The position numbers were made by a program, and so were the translations under genes. Shown piece by piece: positions 40,201 to 53,700 of a stretch of DNA of 64,000 nucleotides. How positions within the stretch are numbered: position 1 is the first letter of the stretch; each line of letters opens with the position of its first letter. The notes below the pieces were generated by a model. That model had not been told where the DNA came from. It saw only the letters and a list, made by a program, of their open reading frames with translations, and ran no database searches. The stretch is from Lycocorax pyrrhopterus obiensis. Lineage: Eukaryota; Chordata; Aves; Passeriformes; Paradisaeidae. Location: positions 21,063,994 to 21,127,993 of the forward strand of contig JACSVZ010000002.1 in the NCBI GenBank assembly GCA_014706295.1, in the 5' to 3' direction.

Positions 40201-43200
40201 ACAGAAGTACTTAATCCTAACATATACGCAGTATTTCCAGCCTTTTCCTTTTTAAAGACTGTATAAATACAGTAAATGATAAAATTCAACCAGATTAACA
40301 TGGAATTAGGACAGAGAATGAAGTTAAAAAAGCTCTTGATCTTCTTCTCAACTAACTTTCTACAACACTACGATTCTGCATCTTTCTCTCAGACAGAAGA
40401 AATGATACATGCTGCTCTAAAGGCGTGACAGCAGCAGGGGAAAATGGCATTATTTTAGTATGATAGAGGACAATTTTGAACAGCATAAAACAAGTACCAA
40501 CAGTATTTTTTGTCAATGGCCATGCTATAGCTAAAACTGCATGGGAGCAGATACCTTGCAATTCTTTCATTGTCGTTCGGCATGTCAATATCCGGATGGA
40601 ACTGGTAACGAAGGAATTCTGTACCAAATAGGTCATACTCTAAGTAACATCCAAGTTTAGCAAATTCGAGAAGTTTCTTTGTATCAAATATGGTCCTGCA
40701 GAACATATATAACGCAGAGTCAGCACTGCAGCAGGAATAAAACGCCTTATGGTATGAGGACAGGTATTTTGTGACCTCCTATTTGCAAGGAAAAAATCCA
40801 ATAAACTAAGATTTAAATCACGCATTTGAAAAACAGGACTCCTATTTGACACATGCAACTTAAGATGATACACAGCATTGTCTTTCTTACATTCATTTGG
40901 GATTTCATGCATTAAAAAACCAGAACAAAACCAACTCTTTCCCCATGAAATAATGAAAACCTCTATGACAACCTTTGAACAGAAACAGGAAAGTTACTTA
41001 CTTTTGATATCATTAACCCTCTCAACAGACAACCTGATAAGGAAGGACATTTAAGGAGGAGGTTAATTCATAGTGACATCAACAAAAAAAAAAAAAAGAC
41101 AATGGATTACTCACACAAGACAGATTCACTTTCCCAAAAGAGTTACAGGAGACAGCTTCACCCAGGGCTTGTTTCATCCATCACACACCGGTAATATACA
41201 ACTTTATCTTTAGTTTCTATTTTGTACAGTGATGTTTCTAGATTGCCATTAGAACAGCAATATATCATTGTTTGCACTGGGATCTGGCCAGAACACCTTA
41301 AGAAACCGCTCTCACCAAAATATATAATGACACTGTGAGTATCTGGGACACGGGCTTTGCAGCAGATTTGAAAAGTGAAGGAACAAACCTTCTAACACCC
41401 CTCACTCATTTGGAAAAGAACGGCAACAGAAGAGCTCTCTGGAATATTTTGGGTTTTCTTTGAACCATTTTTACCAAGTGTATAAGCTGTCCAAAGGAAA
41501 ACAAAAACACTCAAATGATCTGATTTTATCTTTGCAGCTGCTACAATTTTTTTTTTTTTAAGAAGAAACCAAGTTTCCACAAGAGCAGCACAGTTAACCA
41601 AAAAGGCAGTAGTTTGCTGGGGTTTTTTTTATTATTGCAGATATTGATGTCACAAAGCAGTTTTACCTTATACAATTACATCACAGTCTGTTGCTATGGA
41701 AATGACTGATGTCACAATTTCAATATTATGACTTAACAACAGATCAAGTAGGAGGAACAGATGGGTAGAGAGAGAGAAAACCCATGTTCAAACAAGCCTG
41801 CCATCAGCAGGAGTCTAAGACTTGCCAACTGTAATTAATAAAAAATGTTATTTTAAAATAAATGTTACAGTTTACAGAGACCAAACATTTATCACCAAGT
41901 GAGTTTTCAAAGTGCAGAGCAAAAGAACAGATTATTTTAGATCCAGCTCAGCTCAGTTCACAGGGAGACAATCACCAAGAGTATTCAATGCTGTGCAGGT
42001 GGCAAAACCACCCAACAATCTAGTTCAAAATCACAGCCAGAACAATTTCTTTTTAAAACTACTCTGTCATGCTTTTGGGTGTTCTATCCCAACAAAGAGC
42101 CGGAGAACTTAGTTTTGTCAGCCACGGGGTCCCATTGTGAGCCACAAGGATGTAGCAACAGCAGAAGTTCCCAGTTCAAATCGCTGATCTCTGAGCTGAA
42201 ATTGAGTGTTTGCGCAACACTGTCCCTGAACAGCCCTGAGCTCATGGAAAAGGAGGTGGGTGCATGGTGAAGCATCCTGTAGTGTGGACCTCAGCCATAA
42301 ATACCACGGGGACAGACACCCCAAATTCATAACAGTTGCTGTGAGTCTTCTAACAAAAGTTACTCAAGTGAAGCAAGATGTTGACCTCCTTTACAACCTT
42401 AACCCTTAACAAATGGCTAAAGCCAAGGCTCAATAGCTTTTGCTTCCTGCCTTTTACCACACCATAGTTCCACTATGGATACTTGCTACCCTCGGTTCTA
42501 AGGTGCTAAATTGAAAGACATGGTAGCCGGCATTTTAGTTTTATCATTTCATTGTAAATCCACTGTAAAATTACCATTCTGTCTATGTCAAATACAGACA
42601 TGAAATATGGAGCTATATACAAATTTATCTCACATTTAAGGGACTGGGATGCTCCCACGTAGATTTTTCTTACTGGAGGAGACTTAAAATGTTAAATGCA
42701 CATTGCAAAGCCAAACTTCACAGTAGTTTATGTTATAGCAAGTGCCAACCTGAATGTGTGAAAGTAATGATAGAAAGAGATATAAGGAAATGTCATATTG
42801 TGCATCAGCGGCTGTTACTGAAACTGCACCTCTGTTTTCCTACTTATATTGCTTAATTTCCATCAATTAATTACTTAATTCAACAATTTACAACAACGTA
42901 CAAGAGGCAAAAAACCATAATTGTATGTTTATGTTGTACCAAAATGGCTACATAAGTACTGATACCTGCAGCTTGCTCAGTCCTCTTTCATAAAAAGATT
43001 TAAGTAACCAGTTTTTCTTCCAAAAGGGGTGAAAAATACAGCTATAGATACAGTGGAATGCAGGTAAATATGAAAAGGAATTAATTTATAAATACTCAAA
43101 TATAATTTAATGGCAAGAATTTTATGCTCCTAAAACTCTCAAGTAAAACAAGGAGCTCTGTGTGAATACCAAACACCTATAGCTCAATTTGCAAGCTCTT

Positions 43201-46200
43201 AGAGCCTGTAGCCATGAGAAATTTGGAGCACAGTGCTGTTGCCTGTACTACATTCACACTGAGGGCAAACAATCCAATTGCTGAGAATCATATGACCACA
43301 AATAGTCTCCATTATTCAGCAACTGGCCAAACTAATCAATGCCTGGACGTACTCCAGCTCACCATGAGCAACACAAGGTCATACAAAACTGATTTGGTAA
43401 TAGAGGCTGTATTTCTAAGCTGGGGACAGAAAAGCATCTCGATTTCTCTCCATGCCTCATGTGGAGCTCCTGGTTTTTGCTCTTGAGGAAACTAAAAGTT
43501 AACTATCTGGTCTATGGTATGAACTATCCAAAACCCAATTATTTTCTTTTTAAGCAATATTTCCTCTGTCTGGTAGTAGAACATTAAAGATCTGCCTTTT
43601 GCTTTGATCCAGACTCCAGTCAAATCAAGGAAATCTCCAATAGTTTCTGTGAGATTTTGGTAAGGCCATTAAGAGTGACTCAGTGTTCAAAAGCTCTGGA
43701 AGCCCAGCAACTTCCCACCCGATTTAATGAGAGATGCTCAATGTCCAGTGCTTTGTAAATACACGGATTTGTGCAGGGATCCAAATTAATGGAATTCCCA
43801 TTTTTTAAATGTGTCTACAGTTATTCCTAACCCCTCACCTAAGCTTTCAAAGACAGCATTTAAAATACCAAAATCTCTTTATCAATGTGAATCTAAAAGC
43901 TGATCCTGACTGAATTGCTGGAGGCTGATCAAGCTCTACATAAGCACTTATTTTTAAGTCAGTAAACTTGAGGATAATACTCCATGTCAACTTTTTCCGG
44001 TGTAGTTCCGCAAAATCCCAGTGAGTTGTGGCAACTCTGCAGGAAGCACAGCAGAATAGTCTCATTACCTGTCGAGGTGAGACATGACTGTCTTTGAAGC
44101 ATCAGCCCCAGCTTCCTGCAGAATGCGGATAATCTGGAAAGGTGAGTCGCTGTTCCTGCCAGGATGGATGATAACAGGGCACCCAAGCTGGGACTGAGTC
44201 TGTGCTGTTGCCTGAAGCACTCTGTGTTCACTCGGAGTCAAAGGCCAGGAGCAACCTATTTCTCCCACCACACCACACTTGATATTAGTCCCATCTGCTC
44301 CTTTGAGTACCTCATCAACAATAATCCCTGTCAGCTAGAGAACAGGAAAACAAGATTTTTGGTTATTAATACTATTTGTGTTAAACAGCATCAGATTTGG
44401 CCTATGGACGCTGGGCTAGTTATACTCCCAAGGTCTTTCTGAATTTATTTAATTAACAGCGGTGTGTGTGAAAACAGTGCAGTTAAAATCTGGTTTCTGT
44501 CAACTAATGTTACACCAGCCACTCACTAAGACCAAAATAAACACAGAAGCAAATCAATTTAACAGTATCCACTCATACATTTGTCCAGGTTTGCCAAGAA
44601 AGCTGGTCTACATGTAATTTGAACTCTGATTTAGGAAGAGATTACATTTTCTTTTAAAAAAAGGTTAGTTTATTCCAAAACCTTTGCCTTGCACTCCTGA
44701 ATTGGCTCCAGACACAATTCAATGTAATTTTTTGCAAAACAAGGGATCAGAGAATAAGGAAACCTAGTCATTCAGATAGGGAAGGGAGAAACTCTGGCAA
44801 GCATCCTAAAGAGACAAGTTTAAGGCAAAACCTGCCTATGGGAATGTCAATGTAGAACAACAGGAGTTCTGCTGACTTCAGAACTACAAAAACAAAGCTC
44901 ATTTGACAAATGTACAGGATCAAACTTAGCCTGCTTTAGAACATCCATATACAAAAAACATCAGAATCTCTTAATAAAACTAATTTGCCATAAAAGCTTT
45001 AGTTTTTCTTTCCCGGAATAGGCCATTTATCTTAAGCATACATTCAGAATTGAGAGCACAAAATGGCACTGATGATGGCCTACCTTCTAAATGCTGAGTA
45101 CAGGAAATCTGTGGCTCTCCATCAGTCCACCAAACACAGAAAGGAAACCTTTGCCTTGAGAAATCTATTTGCATCTATTCTATTAGTATCTATTTGTATT
45201 TCAAGCAGTGGAAGAACACTTACGAAAAGCAGTACCGTAGTGTACAGTTTGGGCCAGCTTGGGTCCAGTTTTGTTGGCAGCACTGCTCAAGTTTTGACCA
45301 TTGATTTTTAAAATTAATTTGACTCATTTGTAAACGGTGACAGACTTAAAAAAAAATTTCTCGGCTCTATTCATACACATCCACAGCCTCCTACCTTGGA
45401 GAGTTCCATTCTCTCTTCTCCTTATCACCACATTTTCTTAATAAAAGATGAATATTTACTATTATAGGAATGTCTGCAGAACTCAGTTATTATTAACATA
45501 TTGTCTTAGTCACTGTACAAACAGCCTGATGTAGACTATGCCCTGAAAAGCCTGGACAAATGATAGAGAAGAGAGCTATAACACACAGCCTGAGCAGAGC
45601 AACAATTTACAACTGTCCTATAAATATTGCAATTATTTAGGATTTTTACATGAATGCTGGGTAAACTCAATGGGAAGCAATCATCCAGAAAAAGTGACAA
45701 AAGAGGTAGCAAGGATAAACTCCTTCCTTAAAAAATAGTAAAAAACTCAAGATAATTGGTGGTGTATCACATGTCCACATATGAAATACCGTATTTTCCT
45801 CTTACTGTTGCATTATAACAAACCCCTCAGAGAAAATGGAGCTTAAGAACTGGTAATTCTGACAGATAACCCAAGCACATGCAAGTAGTGCTGCTCCAGC
45901 TATTACACACAGCAGTAATGCTGATCCTGTTTTCTACACTGAGAACCTCTGTATTTCATCTATTTTACTAGAACCTCTCTCCAACTTTGGCTTACCTAAC
46001 AGAGATAATTCACAGGACAGAGACACTGAAGCAATGGTTAAGACTTACCTGCTCCACTGTCATGGCCTGTGTTTGAGAAGAATGAGTGGAATCCACATAA
46101 AACCCAGCACCAGCAATAATATGAACTCCAGTTTCTTCAGCAAGTTTCTTCAAAGTATTCACATCCCGGCCAATTCCTGTAGTTGTGTTTTCCACAATCG

Positions 46201-46480
46201 TCCCACCACCTGCTGCTTTAAAATGCAGCAGCTCCTCCCTCACAGCATCTGTTTCCTGATACAAAAGAAGGTTTTCTTTATGGCTGTAGGGATTTTGCTT
46301 AATCCAAAACAAGTTCTTCATCTCAATGGGCCCATTAGACAAAGGCTCTTGGCCTGGAGAAGGTGGACAAAAGCAGCTGCTGTAGTCCATAGTCAAGTGT
46401 TCATGAGTTAATGTGTAGCCAAGACAGTCTGGCTCCACAGGGCCCAAGACAGTCTGCACTTTTCCACTCAAGGAAGGCAT
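37040..46480 (-). CDS. PTER: PTER (phosphotriesterase-related, N-acetyltaurine hydrolase), complete, four coding exons
   Basis: Joining minus-strand exons 46480-46049, 44334-44069, 40695-40555 and 37250-37040 gives 1050 bases, or 349 residues plus stop, the same length as human PTER. It is an amidohydrolase-superfamily TIM-barrel of the phosphotriesterase family. The expected metal ligands are all present at the family positions: His26 and His28 (THEHL), Glu169 (GEIG), His201 (IIHPG), His230 (MSHLD) and Asp298 (AHD). PTER has been reported to hydrolyse N-acetyltaurine to taurine and acetate. Splice sites are canonical and phases match. The protein should be catalytically competent. The promoter is most likely the CpG island near 57.4 kb, which implies at least one non-coding first exon. 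Confidence 0.97.
37251..40554 (-). other. PTER: PTER intron between coding exons 3 and 4
   Basis: This is a 3.3-kb intron with donor GTATCT and acceptor TTTTGCAG. I recognise no repeat family or extra exon. Short open frames here look random. Confidence 0.8.
40555..40695 (-). CDS. PTER: PTER coding exon 3 (residues 233-280, both end codons split)
   Basis: The acceptor TTCTGCAG is followed by G completing Arg233, then [20 protein letters not shown] and [20 protein letters not shown]. It ends NERIA plus two bases of Arg280, with donor AG|GTATCT. Its length of 141 bases fits the phases of both neighbours exactly. Confidence 0.95.
40696..44068 (-). other. PTER: PTER intron between coding exons 2 and 3
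   Basis: This 3.4-kb AT-rich intron has an A-rich run near 41084 and a T-run near 41550. It carries a notable cluster of CRE-like motifs with an RFX-like X-box at 41645-41714, described separately. I found no coding exon. Confidence 0.8.
41645..41714. promoter_or_regulatory. Candidate enhancer: three 31-bp-spaced CRE-like motifs with RFX X-box
   Basis: TGATGTCA at 41645-41652, TTACATCA at 41676-41683 and TGATGTCA at 41707-41714 start exactly 31 bp apart, about three helical turns. All three continue into TCACA. GTTGCTATGGAAAT at 41690-41703 resembles an RFX X-box. RFX and CREB/ATF sites work together in other promoters. Binding here is an inference. Confidence 0.35.
44069..44334 (-). CDS. 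PTER: PTER coding exon 2 (residues 145-233, last codon split)
   Basis: It begins [20 protein letters not shown], aligned with the family's LTD...EIL.GADGT.IKCG, and contains Glu169, His201 and His230. It ends KTVMSHLD plus the first two bases of Arg233, with donor AG|GTAATG. An alternative acceptor eight bases further in (GACAG|GG) would break the frame, so the CTCTAG acceptor is chosen. Confidence 0.95.
44335..46048 (-). other. PTER: PTER intron between coding exons 1 and 2
   Basis: This is a 1.7-kb intron with donor GTAAGT and an acceptor with a pyrimidine tract ending CTCTAG. I recognise no repeat or additional exon. Confidence 0.85.
46049..46480 (-). CDS. PTER: PTER coding exon 1 (residues 1-144)
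   Basis: The exon runs from ATG (complement of 46478-46480) to MTVEQ, with donor CAG|GTAAGT, phase 0. It begins [18 protein letters not shown] and contains the THEHL metal-binding signature at residues 25-29. A likely acceptor (TTCCTTCCCAG) at about 46525 leaves 44 bases of 5' UTR in this exon. The frame runs on past the donor to 46010, but that part is intronic. Confidence 0.96.
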
Positions 46481-48160
46481 TTTTCTTTAACAAAGAGGAA
46501 AAAATAATCAGATCCTAAAGGAGCCTGGGAAGGAAGAAGAAAGGAAACAAAAACATTTCAGAAAGAGCAGTACTTTCTCAGGCAGTTTCTGAAATCCGTC
46601 CTCCCTCTTGCACATGTACCTACACTCTGTGTGTGTTCACATCTCCAAAAGCAGTTTGCAGCAGGGTGGTCAATATAAAAAACAAGGCATTTATTTTAAC
46701 CAACTGTGCTTGTATCAGTACTCCAGCAACATAAACATATCACATTGCAGTACATGGAAATTGTCATCATTTATTGTGCTGCAGTCAGTATCACATTAAG
46801 ATAAATGTTTCCTATTTAATAACAACCACTGTATGTTCATTCAGGATTCTTTGCTCTTCAGCAGCTGTCAAATTTTGTCAGCTTCAGCCACCAGATGAAC
46901 ACACTTGGCACCAAGGCTGAAAATTCCTTACTGGTATGTTCAGTATATTTATCTGTGGCCTCCAAGACTCAATGTCCCCCTTGCATGCCAAGGAAGCTGT
47001 CTGTGTTTGGGCACCTTGTCTGTCCCTTTCTATGTGGAATGCAGGGGTGGGGGTGATAATCTGCTCCTCTGGCTACAGCAGGGCTCAGGTTCTCCTGACA
47101 GCTGCACTCTGGAGGCCTGGAACAGCCCAGGACCACTCCTCTAAGGCTGACAACAGTCGCCAAACATACAGCACAGCCCACAAACAGCAGTGGGGAAGCC
47201 GAAGTGCTTCACTGGGCAAGTATTTTACCAGTGTAGAACAGACCTTAATCTAACAATTTATATATGGCTCAGCATCTCAGACACTTTTAAATTCATCTTT
47301 AACACAAATGAAACAATGTTATTTCTCAAAACTTCAAATGAGCAGTGACAAAGACAAACACTGAGGTTACACTCTGCAACCGGTTCATGTCAAAGGCCCT
47401 GTGCCAGTTTGGCCTGACTCACTGCACGTTAGAATTAGCTGCAGCTCTCCCCATTGGGATTTTGATTTTTTTCCTTTTGGGAGTGGGGGTAGTCCTGACT
47501 AACCAGCTTATGTTAGATCTCCCTGATGCTAGTCACAAAGGCTTGAGGATATATAGTTAAAATCCCTACTCAACCAAAATAATCAGTTATGAAACAAAAT
47601 ACATGTTTAATCACGTCCAGAGGAAAGGACTAACTAGAGCATGCATTATTGATTAAAGAGAGAGAGGTCTTCCCCATTTTTGCCTCCCTTTTAGTGAATA
47701 ATGTCATAAACATGGGTTTGTTACTGGTAAAGCCCTGAGAGGACATTTTCCTTTTAACTGCTAAAGTTAATCTACCAGGATGACAGAAAAACTGAAATCT
47801 GAAGGGCACTGAACTCTACATATCAAAGGGCACAGGAACATCAAGATCTCTTTGGGGATACTTTGATCTCATGAGAAGCAGTCACTGTCAGAGCACCAAT
47901 GCACCAAAGTGACCCAGCCCCCAGAAAAGGCAGCTATTGCCTGCCTGTTGAAGTCCATAGCGCTGGTGCTCACTGTAATAAGAAGAGCTGGCCATCCATA
48001 AAAAAGAGAAATGACTGACCGACTATGTTTACTTGCCTTGTATGAAAGTAGACTTAGGAAGAACTGTTCTTCTAGGAATTTCACCCCTGAACTAGCATGT
48101 TAACTTGTTTGAGAAGGTAGAAGAATAATTACTCTCATAGAACAGACTGAATCAGCTGGC

Positions 48161-48182
48161 TATTAATCAGCTGGCTGATTAA
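48161..48182. repeat. 22-bp palindrome (10-bp arms, 2-bp centre)
   Basis: ATTAATCAGC is followed by TG and its reverse complement GCTGATTAAT. A partial direct repeat (AATCAGCTGGCT) precedes it at about 48149. It is probably a local duplication product. Confidence 0.85.
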
Positions 48183-48735
48183 TAGAACGATTTATTTTTC
48201 TTCCAAACAAATTAAGAAGTGCATGATTTCAGAAAATATTATTCTTGAGCAAATAATTAAAAGCAAAATACCTGTCTTAGTTAGAAACTCTGCTCCTAGC
48301 TGCAATTCAATTAAGCAGTCGTTAATTCCATCCTTGAAGAAGGCTGGTGCTCTATATAGAGCAACCCACTATTTTGGAGAAAGTTCAGTGATCTGAGTCA
48401 TTCTTATATGCACAGCAAAACAACTGACATAATTCTAAGCATTACCTTTGCTTTATTTTTTCACCTTTTTTTTTAATGTTAAATATTTATGCTCTGGCAT
48501 TCAGTAAAACCCTGACAGCAAAGAGGGATAACTACTCTCTGCACTGGATTCACACTACTTTCCCCATGTACACTGACAATTTTCCAATCCATTTATTAAG
48601 TTAGCAAACCAAACCTATGTACAATTAAATATACAAGTATTTAATTTCTTTTGATAAAGCTTGACGCAAATCAATTACAGTCTGTTTCCTTAACAATCTT
48701 ACACTTCAGCTGCTTAGTTATTTAATACTGCAGTT

Positions 48736-48761
48736 ACTCAAAAAGGCCACTCAAAAAGGCC
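48736..48761. repeat. 13-bp exact tandem duplication
   Basis: ACTCAAAAAGGCC is repeated twice without mismatch and is followed by a four-base partial copy. No function is suggested. Confidence 0.95.
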
Positions 48762-50429
48762 ACTCTAATCGAATGTGAATTTTTGCTCACTTTCAGATTA
48801 CCACTTTGAAGAAAAGTTGACTTTCAGCATTTGCTCCCACCAATTTCTTTCTGACACAGTTAACTTAGACTACCCTCAATTAATCTGGCCTGCCCATTGT
48901 GAAGACCCAACGGCTGCACATGCGAGATCTCATAGCCTCAGGCTGCCATGTTGTGATTTCTAACAGCAGGAAACATCAAAAATTACCAGTTCCCATGTCA
49001 GGTTTCTCTTGTAGCAGACACAACCTGTTGATTTTTAAACTCTAGATTTCAGGTTATAGCTCACATACAGAATTTACAGAACCTTTTGACTGAGGCCAAG
49101 GATTGTTATAAATATAAGAAGCATTACAAAAAACGGAAACTGACACAAACAGCATTTAAAATAGGCCTAATTTTATCTTCATGAAAAAAATATTAATACT
49201 AATGCCTGTTCCAGCTTACTAACACAGTTTTAGAAACCCACCACTCTTACTAAAAGAATTATAAAAAATAAAGACAGTCAGCAACCTGTGACTGGAATTA
49301 TTTTTGAAACCACTGTTCTGATATCTTCCCTACTGTCATTCACATAAACAGACTGCTCTGATTATGCTATGATACATTATTCCTAATAAGATTCACTTGA
49401 TGGAATCAGAATTTAATTAAGTGTTTTTAAAACAGAATTTAGGTGCAAATAGCTTTTAAATGGAATAAGGATTCATATTTAATTTAAGTATGTGTATCTT
49501 ACTACAGAAATCAATGTTTGTGTGCTTTTCTTGTGACTTGCATGCCATGTTTTACACAGAACTTTCTTCTGAAAGAGTTTTTTCTTTCATACACCAAGGA
49601 CTGCATTCATATCACCCCATTTAGCCACTTAAATGATGTATGTCTACTACAGAACAATCATCTAGACCATTTTCATAGTGGAGATGGAAGAACGTATCTA
49701 TAGGCAACTCATCTGGCTTATTTTGAATGCTTGTAACAGGACAGGACAAGTCACTTTCTGTAATGTTATCCTCCTTCCATGGACTAAGGAGAAAGCTAAG
49801 AAACAATCCAAGACAAGACAAATATATTTCAGATGGTTCTACATAAGACATGTGAATTATATTTCCTTAATCTTAACCCAGTCTGAGGTTAGGGGGAAAG
49901 GTGCTGATTCCTATAACAGAAGATAAACAGGTAGGTTCACATCTGGCAATAACAGCCATTTTGGTTTTGAAAATCGCTAATTTATGTGGTAGTATTGCCA
50001 AGGAGCTCCTGTATAGACCAAGACTTCTTAGCTCTGGGTGCTGTATAAAGAGAGAAATAAATTGTACTTCCTGAAAATTACTAAATCAGACAAAAATGAG
50101 AAAATTGCTTTAAGATATAATCAAAACTTGTATTATTACACAACAGCCTTGAAACAATACATTAACATTTTTGTAATAAACTCTGGACAAATCTTTATAG
50201 CCATCAATTGTATGGTGCATAAAATACAACTCTCACCATTAGCCAACTATCAAATCCTGGTGAAGTAAATATTCTTCCTAGAGGTATTCTTAAGAGAAAA
50301 GAGACTTACTACTAAAAAGGTCATGGTGCTGCATTCCTGATGCTGATAAAAACTCCACTGAGTTCAATAGATGTTTTGCCTGAATACTGATGACAAGATT
50401 TATGTTTCCACTTTTCCCATCTGAAACTT

Positions 50430-50700
50430 GCGCTTCAGTCATTGTGTCATTTTAATCGCCTTGTAATGGGAAGTCCCCCTAGATTTGGATTAGTTGCTTC
50501 CTACAGTAATCTCATATTGCTGAAACATTATAATCACATAAACACAGTTTCCACATGCTAATTCTGCATTTGTTTTGATTCGGTAAGCACATTTTAATGG
50601 CATTATCACAGATTCTCTGTAGACTGGCGTGGGAATCATTTCACTGCCGTTACATTACAATGTGAGATTAGAGCAACATTAAATCCAGATTGCTGTGACA
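50430..50700. promoter_or_regulatory. Candidate conserved non-coding element in PTER 5' intron
   Basis: This repeat-free block has several TAAT/ATTA and GGATTA-type homeodomain cores (TAATCGCCTTGTAATGGG near 50454, GGATTAG near 50487) and a balanced composition. The call rests on appearance only, as no alignment was possible. Confidence 0.22.
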
Positions 50701-53700
50701 CAAAATTTACCAAAAAAAAGCAGAAAGAATGGCTCAATAGGTATTAACTGTATCCAGAAAAAGTTAAACACAGCTGCCATTTAGAAAAAAGGGCTGCCCT
50801 GGCTGCATCAAGAGCATTTTAAGTGGGTCTTTCCTTTATAACCACACAGTCCTGGGAAATGTGACATAGCACAGGCTCACTACATATTTACAGATGAAGG
50901 AAATGTTTTGAGCATTCAATTCTAGTTTGAGCAACCCCTACAGAGCATGGAAAAGCCACTAATTAGAAATATATGACACAGCTGTAGGAAACTACTATTA
51001 GTTAGTCTATGCTGTGTTATCTCACCATTCCCCACATGTAAACATTTTGTGACAAGAGAAAAAGTTAGCAAGACAAAGGAAGAAGAGAGGCAGAGGTAAG
51101 AAAACATATGTAGACTATGTCAGGAAGAATTTTAAAAATTAACTTCTTTTTCTCTTCCCCCATATTTCTGCCAATCTTGTAGAGGTTTACAGAGTGGAAG
51201 GAACTCAATATTGCCCGCTCAATAATCCCCGTTCTTCCTCTTCCCCACCAGAGAAGCAAGCTTTCTAACTTCTCCAACAGATGGATGCCAGATCTACTTC
51301 ACCTTCTTCAAAAACATATTCACGAGTGCTAATTACAGTGCAAACACGCCTGAAACCCAACCCAGCACTCCCTTGGACAGATTTCAGCAAGCATGGCTTT
51401 TTTGCTCATGCATGTTGTCAGGGAAGCACAGCTACAGGGACTGTGGAGCAGAGCTTGCCACAGCTGGGTGGCTGAGAGCAGCAGGAGGACAGAACTTGCA
51501 TTTGCTCCAGGACAGATGCAGACTCACCTGTCATTCAGCCCAGCAATTCCCTGTGCGCCAGTCTCCGCAAAGGTCTCCAAAGCCTGTGACACTGTACTCC
51601 TACACAGGCACTCTCACACCATCACTAGTTTGCGTTACATGAGATAACAATGCATCTTATACTGCTTTTGGGTTATTCTGCCCAAGAAACAGAATTTGAA
51701 AATGAGTGGAAGTACTGAAAAAATTGAGGTTTCTGGGCAAACTTCTGTCTCTTCTGTAGAAATGCCAGATATGCTGCTCTGAAGGTGACAGATTGTTTTC
51801 ATTAAAAGTCATAAATGTTCTTCCCTGTCTTCAGAATCGACGATGGTCAGAAGTGGCATTGGTCTTTTTCCTCTCCCAAAATGGAGCTACGAGATTGACA
51901 GGATTTGCTGAACTTCAAGCTAACTTAAGGCTTTGCGTCCTAAGGAACAATGTCACATGGGAGATTTCTCATGCCTTGAATAAAGCTCTTACGAGAGAGG
52001 AGTAAGAGGAGAGGTGCCCCTCTCCTACACAGACTCCTGCCTAACCCCACAGAAGCATATGCTGCAGCTCTTCCCTTAGTGGGGCACCTTCACTTTCGCA
52101 CCTTTGGGTGGCTGTACCTTCACGCAGCATGCATACAGTCCTCACCATTTTGGATGTGTAAGCTCTCAACTGGGTAGAAATTGGCCAACGGATTCAAAGC
52201 CTAGAGAACTCTTGGGGGGAGTATTTAAAAAGCAGCATCTACTCTACCTGGCCACATTTTTTCATGAAACACGCTATTCTGGAAATAGTCAGAATAGTGG
52301 GTTAATGTTGGGGCCTTCAATAACCTACTTCTGGTCCCCAAACCATTCAGAAACGTATTTCCTTAGGAAGCCAAGCTAAAAGAAATGCTAAATATTGCTT
52401 TTCACTAAATTTTCTATATATGGTTTGAACAACCAAAAACCCTTTACACTACAGAAGTGAGAAGGAATACTAAAAGTAAGACTTCATATAAGGTTCCAGT
52501 ATGTGCTACAAAAAAAATTATGAGAGCTTTAACCAAGCCTTATATAATCCAACTATGATAAAGAAAAGTCCCACCAAAATATGCAGGTACACACACTCCA
52601 CAGCAGCTACATTGCTTGAGGGGCACTGTCAAACTTCTACAACCTAAAAGCAAAGTCACTTAAATTTTAAGAGAAATGTAAACACTAGTACACATATGGG
52701 AAAGGCCAATATATTGAGACCCTGCCCTCAGAACCTCTGAAAAGCACACACTGATAAGGAGCTGGGTAAGCGAGAAGCAAAGCTTTTATATGTTCACCTG
52801 AAAGGTAAGAGAAAATTCTTGCAGTGGCTTCTCTGTGGCTCAGCTTGTGACAGACAGACTTTCCAGCTTTGCAAGGCTTGAGGGTTACATTCTGGCTCCA
52901 GCCAGGCATCTCTAAACCAGATTGCTTCCTCACAGTTGAACTGCCACACCAGAACAAGCGCAGCGCCTCATACTGGTCTTGCAGGGTGGACAAACCTTTG
53001 GGATCAAAGCAAGCACGTGTGATTTGCCCCAAGAAGCAGAGTCTAAGTCACTCTGTATACAGAACTTTGCACAATTTTTTTCCAATTTGGTGAAAGTTTA
53101 GCTGTTGTGACCAGAATGGTCAGACTTCTATTTTACCTTATTTCTGTGCAGATAACAGTCTCAAAATCTAGGCTTCTCTGAGCAAAGTCACATTGAAGCT
53201 TCTCTTCCTCAGAGAGATCTGAGACCAGCATACCCCTAAGTGTTTTTTCATTAACATCTCCTTTAGAAGAACTTCAGGGGATTCTACATTTTGGGCAGCT
53301 TCCAAAATCACTCCTGATAAAAGGTCAGATAAAAATTCTCCTCCAGGGTCGAACATTACATTAATTATATTTTACATGCACACATAGCGTTTTTAGGCCA
53401 AAAATCAGAACTGAAGTCACATTATGCTATATGCAAATATGGGCTAAGTCCTGCATGTTGATACATACACTCATGTGCTTAAGACTTAATGGAATCACAT
53501 TGGCTTCTCATGGGTTCTGGGGTACAAGTACATACTCTCTTTCTTGCTAGGGCAACAAGATGTAGGAAAAAAGGTCTCCTTTTCAGGAATGCGTATCCAG
53601 CCTTTATTCCCTCTAAATTTCAAATTTGAAACAAGCATACATCTAACTCTACCCTTTGCTGTTATTCTCATTGACTTTCATTGGTTTTCTCTCTACTTAA

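Noticed and set aside
46010..46048. In-frame read-through after PTER coding exon 1
   Set aside because: It lies past a canonical GTAAGT donor, and the family sequence continues in the exon at 44334.
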